In this document: positions 7,365 to 11,738 of the stretch, one piece after another
Numbering within the stretch: position 1 is the first letter of the stretch
How the letters are laid out: every line of letters begins with the position of its first letter
Assembly (NCBI GenBank): GCA_964534995.1
Contig: CAZHSC010000099.1
Span: 1-11,738, forward strand
Direction: 5' to 3'
DNA from: JAJTFW01 sp964534995
Lineage (GTDB): Bacteria; Bacteroidota; Bacteroidia; AKYH767-A; OLB10
Length of the DNA stretch: 11,738 nucleotides
The notes under the pieces: generated by a model
Told to the model about the DNA's origin: nothing
The model's database searches: none
What the model saw: the letters and a program-made list of their open reading frames with translations, nothing else
Position numbers and translations under genes: made by a program

Positions 7365-8231
7365 ATGCGTCAACTGAAAATTAGTAAATCGATTACCAAT
7401 CGTGAAAGTGCTTCACTTGAAAAGTATCTTGCTGAGATTGGAAAAGAGCCGATGATTCCGGCAGAGGAAGAGGTACGGCTTGCCCGTCTTATTCGCGAAG
7501 GCGACAGCAGCGCACTCGATAAGTTAACCCGTGCCAATCTCCGCTTTGTAGTTTCTGTAGCCAAGCAATATCAAAGCCAGGGATTAAGTTTACCCGACCT
7601 CATCAATGAAGGAAATCTTGGTTTGATTAAAGCCGCGAAACGCTTTGATGAAACCCGCGGTTTTAAGTTCATTTCCTATGCGGTTTGGTGGATCCGGCAG
7701 AGTATATTGCAAGCGATTGCCGAACAGGCAAGAATAGTAAGGTTGCCGCTTAACCAGGTTGGTTCACTAAGCCGAATCAGTAAGGCCTTCAGTAAACTGG
7801 AACAGGAATTTGAACGGGAGCCTTCCTATGAGGAAATCGCTGCAATCACCGACCTTCCCATTGATAAAATTTCCGATGCATTACGCATTTCCGGAAGGCA
7901 TGTTTCCATGGATGCCCCATTTGTTCAGGGAGAAGATAATACGCTGCTTGATGTTATAGAAAATACGGAATCTCCCCGTGCCGATGTTCAGCTCATCAAT
8001 GACTCCTTAAGAAAAGAGATAGAAAGGTCTCTCAGTACTTTGTCGGAAAGGGAGAGGGAAATAGTCACCTTGTTTTTTGGCATAGGATTAGGTCATGGGC
8101 TTACGCTGGAAGAAATAGGTTCTAAATTTGACCTGACCCGTGAAAGAGTCCGCCAGATAAAGGAAAAGGCGCTCCGCAGGCTCAGGCATAAAAACAAAAG
8201 TAAGATTCTGAAATCGTATCTTGGCGAATAA
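7365..8231 (+). CDS. rpoD: Primary (housekeeping) RNA polymerase sigma factor, Bacteroidetes SigA/RpoD type
   Basis: A 288-residue sigma-70 protein giving RNA polymerase its main promoter specificity. Region 1.2 (about 15-47) is present, but the long acidic region 1.1 and the non-conserved insert of E. coli RpoD are missing, as is normal in Bacteroidetes. Region 2 includes LTRANLRFVVSVAKQY (54-69) and the -10 recognition/melting segment RGFKFISYAVWWIRQSI (98-114). Region 3 (about 118-195) includes RIVRLPLN (123-130). Region 4 ends with the helix-turn-helix LTLEEIGSKFDLTRERVRQI (246-265) for -33 contact. Strong match to the region 2.3/2.4 core and the single short form argue for the primary factor rather than an alternative or ECF sigma. 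It is a monocistronic unit after the htrA terminator and convergent with the GAPDH gene. Confidence 0.96.
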   Translation: MRQLKISKSITNRESASLEKYLAEIGKEPMIPAEEEVRLARLIREGDSSALDKLTRANLRFVVSVAKQYQSQGLSLPDLINEGNLGLIKAAKRFDETRGFKFISYAVWWIRQSILQAIAEQARIVRLPLNQVGSLSRISKAFSKLEQEFEREPSYEEIAAITDLPIDKISDALRISGRHVSMDAPFVQGEDNTLLDVIENTESPRADVQLINDSLRKEIERSLSTLSEREREIVTLFFGIGLGHGLTLEEIGSKFDLTRERVRQIKEKALRRLRHKNKSKILKSYLGE

Positions 8232-8274
8232 CCATTTCCTGTCATCATTTTCTGCCACTATAAATCAAGCTTTC

Positions 8275-8310
8275 CAAAAAATGAAAAAGGCCGCCATTGC
8301 TGGCAGCCTT
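8275..8310 (-). terminator. Intrinsic terminator for the GAPDH gene (in the convergent gap with rpoD)
   Basis: On the minus strand AAGGC-T-GCC pairs with GGC-C-GGCCTT-type sequence: arms 8306-8310 with 8287-8291 and 8302-8304 with 8293-8295, with one internal mismatch and a 6 nt loop. The stem is followed by TTTTTCATTTTTT (8286-8274). It begins 21 nt past the GAPDH stop. On the plus strand the hairpin is followed only by a C/T-rich stretch, so it would be a weak terminator for rpoD, for which no better one is seen. Confidence 0.8.
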
Positions 8311-8330
8311 CCTCCTCTTGTTTATTTATC

Positions 8331-9806
8331 TTAATAGTAAGTTAGGCGAATCACATCTGCAAGGTATTTTGCAAAACGTATCACCTGCCGGCTATATCCA
8401 TATTCATTATCATACCAAACATACAGGACCACACTCTTTTTATCCTTTGAAACGATGGTGGCGGGCGAATCTACAATTGAAGCACAGGGATTACCAATCA
8501 AATCGGAAGAAACAAGTTCGTTGGAATTTGAGTACTGTATTTGCTCTACCAGGTTGCCACGCAAGGCTCCATCTTTTAATATGTCATTTACATCGTCTTT
8601 ACTTACTTCTTTCTTTAAAGTAAGGTTCAGGATAGCAAGAGAAACATCGGGGGTTGGAACCCGTACTGCGTTACCGGTAAGTTTTCCCTCCAATACAGGT
8701 AACACTTTTGCCACCGCTTTGTCGGCTCCGGTTTCAGTAATAACCATATTCATGGCCGCACTTCGTCCCCGGCGGTACTTGCTGTGATAGTTGTCAAGCA
8801 GGTTCTGATCATTTGTGTAGGAGTGAATGGTTTCAATGTGTCCCCTTTCAATTCCGAGTGACTTCTCAATAACTGCCAGTACCGGAACGATTGCGTTGGT
8901 AGTACAGGAGGCAGCAGAAAATACTTTTTCGTTTTCAGCGTGATTCTTTTCATTCACACCATATACCACATTGGGTATATCCCCTTTCCCGGGTGCAGTA
9001 AGCAATACTTTATCAACACCTTTGGCTTTAAGGTGTTTTCCCAAACCTTCACGGTCGCGGGAGACACCTGTATTGTCAATCAGCAATGCATTATTAATAC
9101 CATAGGTGGTATAATCCACATCTTCAGGATTTTTCGCATCTATCACATAAATGGTATGACCATTTACTATCAGGGCGCTTTTCTCCTCATCTTCGATAAC
9201 AGTTCCAGGAAATGGTCCATGGACTGAATCGTTTCTGAGTAATTCCGCACGCTTGGTCAAATCATCGGCTGACCGCTTTCTGACTACGATTGCCCGCAAA
9301 CGCAATTGTTCCCCTTTTCCGGCTTGTCCCACTAATTCACGGGCCAGGATACGACCGATACGGCCAAAACCATATAAAATTACATCCCTGGGGATCATTT
9401 TTCTCCTGTCTTTACCAATGAAATCGCCCAATTTATTTTCAATAAATTTTCTGGCATCATTATTAAAAGTGGATTTTTCACTTAGCCATTCTGATGCCAA
9501 ACGTCCAATATCTATACGGGAGGGCGCAAGATCCATTGCATTCAAAGCACGCGTTAGTTCCAGCGTGTCCATTACGGTAATTGGTTTTTTAACAATATCG
9601 TTGGCATACTGGTGAAGATTCAAAATCTGACTAGCGCTACGGTCAACCAGTTGGTTTCTGAAAATTATCAGCTCAACAGATTTATTAAACCATAAGCTTC
9701 CTGTTAAATGAATCAGCTCAATGGCTGCTTTTTCTTGTTCAATCCAATCTTCAAGTTGGCGTTCATACGTGTTTTGAGCAGTGGGTGCTTGTGTTTCCGT
9801 TGACAT
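8331..9806 (-). CDS. gap: Glyceraldehyde-3-phosphate dehydrogenase, long form with N-terminal extension
   Basis: Phosphorylating GAPDH of the glycolysis/gluconeogenesis pathway, cytoplasmic. At 491 residues it is about 150 longer than the usual 335; the excess is an alpha-helical N-terminal region (1-140) with no domain I recognise, a layout I associate with Bacteroidetes and some other bacteria. The NAD(P) domain begins at YGFGRIGR (145-152). The catalytic pair is C301 in SAASCTTNA and H328 in ETIHSYTNDQ. The catalytic domain also has RVPTPDVSLA (382-391) and the C-terminal WYDNEYGYS (464-472). Where standard enzymes have an acidic residue that selects NAD at the end of the second strand, this one reads AIVV followed by RKR (176-178) and a short insertion, hinting at NADP use. 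It has its own promoter and terminator. A second, canonical gap gene elsewhere in the genome is likely but not visible here. Confidence 0.94.
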   Translation of the reverse strand: MSTETQAPTAQNTYERQLEDWIEQEKAAIELIHLTGSLWFNKSVELIIFRNQLVDRSASQILNLHQYANDIVKKPITVMDTLELTRALNAMDLAPSRIDIGRLASEWLSEKSTFNNDARKFIENKLGDFIGKDRRKMIPRDVILYGFGRIGRILARELVGQAGKGEQLRLRAIVVRKRSADDLTKRAELLRNDSVHGPFPGTVIEDEEKSALIVNGHTIYVIDAKNPEDVDYTTYGINNALLIDNTGVSRDREGLGKHLKAKGVDKVLLTAPGKGDIPNVVYGVNEKNHAENEKVFSAASCTTNAIVPVLAVIEKSLGIERGHIETIHSYTNDQNLLDNYHSKYRRGRSAAMNMVITETGADKAVAKVLPVLEGKLTGNAVRVPTPDVSLAILNLTLKKEVSKDDVNDILKDGALRGNLVEQIQYSNSNELVSSDLIGNPCASIVDSPATIVSKDKKSVVLYVWYDNEYGYSRQVIRFAKYLADVIRLTYY

Positions 9807-9829
9807 ATCTGATAATTATTATTAGGCTG

Positions 9830-9859
9830 CAAAGATACTTGGGAGCGATTTCATTCAAA
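9830..9859 (-). promoter_or_regulatory. Bacteroidetes-type promoter for the GAPDH gene
   Basis: On the minus strand TATCTTTG (9830-9837) is an exact -7 match. TTTTG, with TTG at 9856-9858, forms a -33 element at 18 nt spacing. The expected start near 9824 leaves a leader of under 20 nt before the ATG at 9804-9806. No Shine-Dalgarno sequence is seen in it. Confidence 0.65.
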
Positions 9860-9860
9860 A

Positions 9861-10060
9861 GCCTTTTATTCAGTATTATGAAGATATTACTAATATGTAA
9901 AATATTTAGGGTTGATTTTTAATGCTCCTTCGGCATGCATATATTGTATTTCATTGAATAGTAATACTATAAATATTATTAAGCATGGGTTAATTCATAA
10001 TCCCTGCTGCATTTCTAACAAATATTTATTATAAAATACATTGAAAGAAAATGCGTTAAT
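9861..10060. other. AT-rich spacer without a recognisable gene
   Basis: About 200 nt of strongly AT-rich sequence between the GAPDH promoter and the tRNA terminator. I see no credible reading frame, tandem repeat or structured RNA in it. One short GC-containing patch (CTCCTTCGGCATGC, 9922-9935) has no convincing hairpin with a T-tract. Confidence 0.5.
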
Positions 10061-10094
10061 AAAAAAAGGAGCCAAATTAAATTTGACTCCTTTT
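10061..10094 (-). terminator. Intrinsic terminator after tRNA-His
   Basis: On the minus strand AAAAGGAG (10094-10087) pairs with CTCCTTTT (10071-10064), with four or five more A-T/C-G pairs inside one mismatch and a 3 nt loop. A run of seven T on the minus strand (10067-10061) completes it. The stem starts 2 nt past the tRNA 3' end. Confidence 0.9.
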
Positions 10095-10095
10095 G

Positions 10096-10170
10096 GGTGA
10101 ATGAGGGGGGTCGAACCCCCGACCTCCAGTGCCACAAACTGGCGCTCTAACCAACTGAGCTACATCCACC
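10096..10170 (-). tRNA. tRNA-His (anticodon GTG)
   Basis: Reading the minus strand, a complete cloverleaf folds. The acceptor stem starts GGTGGATG and closes with CATTCACC. The D arm is GCTC..GAGC. The anticodon arm is CCAGT-TTGTGGC-ACTGG with GTG in the centre, and the T arm has five pairs around TTCGACC. Pairing the first G (10170) with the last C (10096) reproduces the extra G-1:C73 pair that marks bacterial tRNA-His and is the main identity element for histidyl-tRNA synthetase. CCA is not encoded: the following bases are CAA, so it must be added by nucleotidyltransferase. G-U type pairs occur in the acceptor and T stems (4:69 and 49:65). Confidence 0.96.
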
Positions 10171-10184
10171 GTGTTTGGAGGCTG

Positions 10185-10216
10185 CAAATGTAATGTTTCT
10201 AAAAAATACAGCCAAA
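10185..10216 (-). promoter_or_regulatory. Bacteroidetes-type promoter for tRNA-His
   Basis: On the minus strand TACATTTG (10185-10192) is an exact -7 match and TTTG (10213-10216) is a -33 element at 20 nt spacing. The start would fall about 8-9 nt before the mature tRNA 5' end, leaving a short 5' leader for RNase P. Confidence 0.65.
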
Positions 10217-10273
10217 CGAATTTCCAAAATAGATTTCACCCAAGATATTTTCTCTTTATCATGGCTTAAAAAC

Positions 10274-10281
10274 TAATTTTG
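10274..10281 (+). promoter_or_regulatory. Probable -7 box for the copper ATPase gene
   Basis: TAATTTTG (10274-10281) is an exact TAnnTTTG match ending 7 nt before the ATG. I see no good TTG at the expected distance upstream, so activation by a regulator, as is common for metal-efflux genes, or another start is possible. If used, the transcript would begin at or 1-2 nt from the start codon. Confidence 0.45.
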
Positions 10282-10288
10282 CCTTAAG

Positions 10289-11738
10289 ATGGAAAAAACT
10301 GTTTTGAAAGTGGAAGGCATGACTTGTTCGAGTTGTGCACAAGGTATTGCCCGCCATCTTGAAAAGAAAGGCCTTAAAAATGTGAGGGTAGATTATGACA
10401 GTGGAGATGTGGAATTGGATCTGGTAAATGGAATCGACCTCTATCAGGTAAAAAGCGATATTCAAGGATTGGGGTACCGGGTAATTGATGAAACGGATGA
10501 CATAAAGAAGACTGTTTTACAAAGGATTACTTATTCACTGGATGCAAAGTTTATCCTATGCCTTATATTAACCATACCGCTGGTGTTGCACATGGTTCTT
10601 AGCTGGCATCCGCTTCATACACCTTTTGTACAATTAATTTTATCGGCACCGGTGCTATTGATCGGAATGCTTCATTTCGGCCGAAGCGCCCTGGGTTCCA
10701 TTAAGACCGGTATCCTAAACATGGATGTGCTAATCACTATTGGCTCAGTATCTGCTTTTATTTACTCCTGTATTGGTTGGTTTTTTTTTTCGGGTAAGCC
10801 GGAAGTAAGCCAATATCTTTTCTTTGAAACCTCTGCTACAATTATTACGCTGGTACTTCTGGGAAATATAATTGAGAAGAAAAGTTTAAAAAGAACATTT
10901 TCGGCTTTGGAACATTTAACAAGGATACAGCCTCAAATGGCAAGAAAAATAATTAACCCACTGTCTGAAATTGAAACGACAAAGGAAGTGCCTGTTGCAC
11001 AAATTCACAGCCAGGATCTGATTCAGGTAAATAACGGAGAGAAAATTCCGGCAGATGGCACCATATACGAGGGAATAGCCACAGTCGATCAGTCCATGAT
11101 GACCGGTGAGAGCATGCCGGTTGAAAAAGCAGAAAATGACAAGGTATTATGTGGGACCATTCTTTTAAGCGGATATATTAAAATTATTGTTGAGAAGACA
11201 GGGGACGATACCGTGCTCAGCAAAATGATTGAAACCGTGAAGCGGGCTACCCTTCAAAAGCCGCATATTCAGCGGGTCGGGGATAAAGTAAGTTCATGGT
11301 TTGTGCCCATTGTTATTCTTATTTCTATATTAACCTTTATGATCAGTTATTATTTTCTTGAAGTGGGTACCGGAGAGGCCATGCTTCGGGGAATCGCAGT
11401 CCTTGTGGTATCCTGTCCCTGCGCAATGGGTCTTGCCACACCTACAGCAGTAGCCGTTGGAATAGGCCGTGCTGCCAGGAATGGAATATTAGTCAAAGGT
11501 GGTGATACCATGGAACGATTAAGAGAAATCAACACCATTGTATTTGATAAAACGGGCACCTTAACCAGCGGAAAAATAAGCGTAAAAGAAATCCACTACC
11601 ATGCTGATGAAGCCACTGTTAACTACTTATTGGGTACACTGGAACAATACTCCTCTCATCCGCTGGCAATTGGTCTCACCACGAAATTCCAGGGTTCGAT
11701 GGCTCCTTCGCTGATCACATTTAGTGATATCAAAGAGA
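10289..11738 (+). CDS. copA: Copper-type P1B ATPase (heavy-metal translocating; 3' end cut off)
   Basis: The frame is open from ATG 10289 to the right edge (483 codons); a stop at 10274 rules out an earlier start. The product exports soft metal ions, most likely Cu(I), from the cytoplasm using ATP. Domains in order: one heavy-metal-associated domain (about 3-66) with GMTCSSC, metal ligands C13 and C16; membrane helices at about 88-106, 113-130, 146-168 and 175-195; the actuator domain with TGES (272-275); helices at about 337-358 and 366-390, the latter with the metal-binding C376-P377-C378; the phosphorylation motif DKTGT with D420; and the SSHPLA motif with H457-P458 of the nucleotide domain. 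The rest of the ATP-binding domain and helices 7-8, whose residues would settle Cu versus Zn/Cd, are outside. GMTCxxC plus CPC favours copper or silver. A run of ten T lies in helix 3 (10781-10790). It is divergent from tRNA-His. Confidence 0.93.
   Translation, partial: MEKTVLKVEGMTCSSCAQGIARHLEKKGLKNVRVDYDSGDVELDLVNGIDLYQVKSDIQGLGYRVIDETDDIKKTVLQRITYSLDAKFILCLILTIPLVLHMVLSWHPLHTPFVQLILSAPVLLIGMLHFGRSALGSIKTGILNMDVLITIGSVSAFIYSCIGWFFFSGKPEVSQYLFFETSATIITLVLLGNIIEKKSLKRTFSALEHLTRIQPQMARKIINPLSEIETTKEVPVAQIHSQDLIQVNNGEKIPADGTIYEGIATVDQSMMTGESMPVEKAENDKVLCGTILLSGYIKIIVEKTGDDTVLSKMIETVKRATLQKPHIQRVGDKVSSWFVPIVILISILTFMISYYFLEVGTGEAMLRGIAVLVVSCPCAMGLATPTAVAVGIGRAARNGILVKGGDTMERLREINTIVFDKTGTLTSGKISVKEIHYHADEATVNYLLGTLEQYSSHPLAIGLTTKFQGSMAPSLITFSDIKE

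Noticed and set aside
8297..8623. Plus-strand open frame of 108 codons beginning in the rpoD-gap intergenic region.
   Set aside because: It runs antisense through the GAPDH C-terminus, and its start lies in the terminator hairpin.
9922..10060. AT-rich spacer considered as a small RNA or origin-like region.
   Set aside because: No repeated boxes, no stable hairpin with a T-tract and no paired promoter were found; base composition alone is not evidence.

Overview
This looks like a chromosomal, mostly housekeeping segment from a member of the Bacteroidetes (Bacteroidota), plausibly Chitinophagales/Sphingobacteriia; the class-level guess is weak. The grounds are a short (288 aa) primary sigma factor without a long N-terminal region, a long-form (491 aa) glyceraldehyde-3-phosphate dehydrogenase, no clear Shine-Dalgarno sequences, and exact copies of the Bacteroidetes -7 box TAnnTTTG in front of six transcription units. 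I see no insertion sequence, CRISPR array, phage gene or rRNA.

Layout. 1-1046 (-): saccharopine dehydrogenase / lysine-ketoglutarate reductase-like gene, 3' end cut by the left edge. 1149-5586 (-): a tight four-gene run, in transcription order dapF (diaminopimelate epimerase), a RimJ/RimL-type GNAT acetyltransferase, a seven-heme c-type cytochrome with C-terminal TPRs, and mltG (endolytic transglycosylase); junctions are -4, +2 and +12 nt. 5758-7215 (+): an HtrA/Do-family protease with two PDZ domains, ended by a strong intrinsic terminator. 7365-8231 (+): the primary sigma factor. 8331-9806 (-): long GAPDH, convergent with the sigma gene, with a hairpin terminator in the gap between them. 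10096-10170 (-): tRNA-His(GTG) with its own promoter and terminator. 10289-11738 (+): copper-type P1B ATPase with one metal-binding domain, cut by the right edge.

How it fits together. dapF and mltG bracket the operon with peptidoglycan precursor synthesis and glycan-strand processing; the cytochrome and acetyltransferase between them have no obvious functional link. HtrA (envelope protein quality control) and the primary sigma factor have separate promoters and are separated by a terminator. That sigma factor is probably what reads the TAnnTTTG promoters seen here.

Most of the window is ordinary. The points most worth a second look are a T10 run inside the copper ATPase, where a slip in either direction hits a stop within a few codons; -7 boxes placed so close to two start codons that the transcripts should be leaderless or nearly so; the TPR-fused seven-heme cytochrome in a cell-wall operon; and a GAPDH that lacks the usual acidic NAD-specificity residue.
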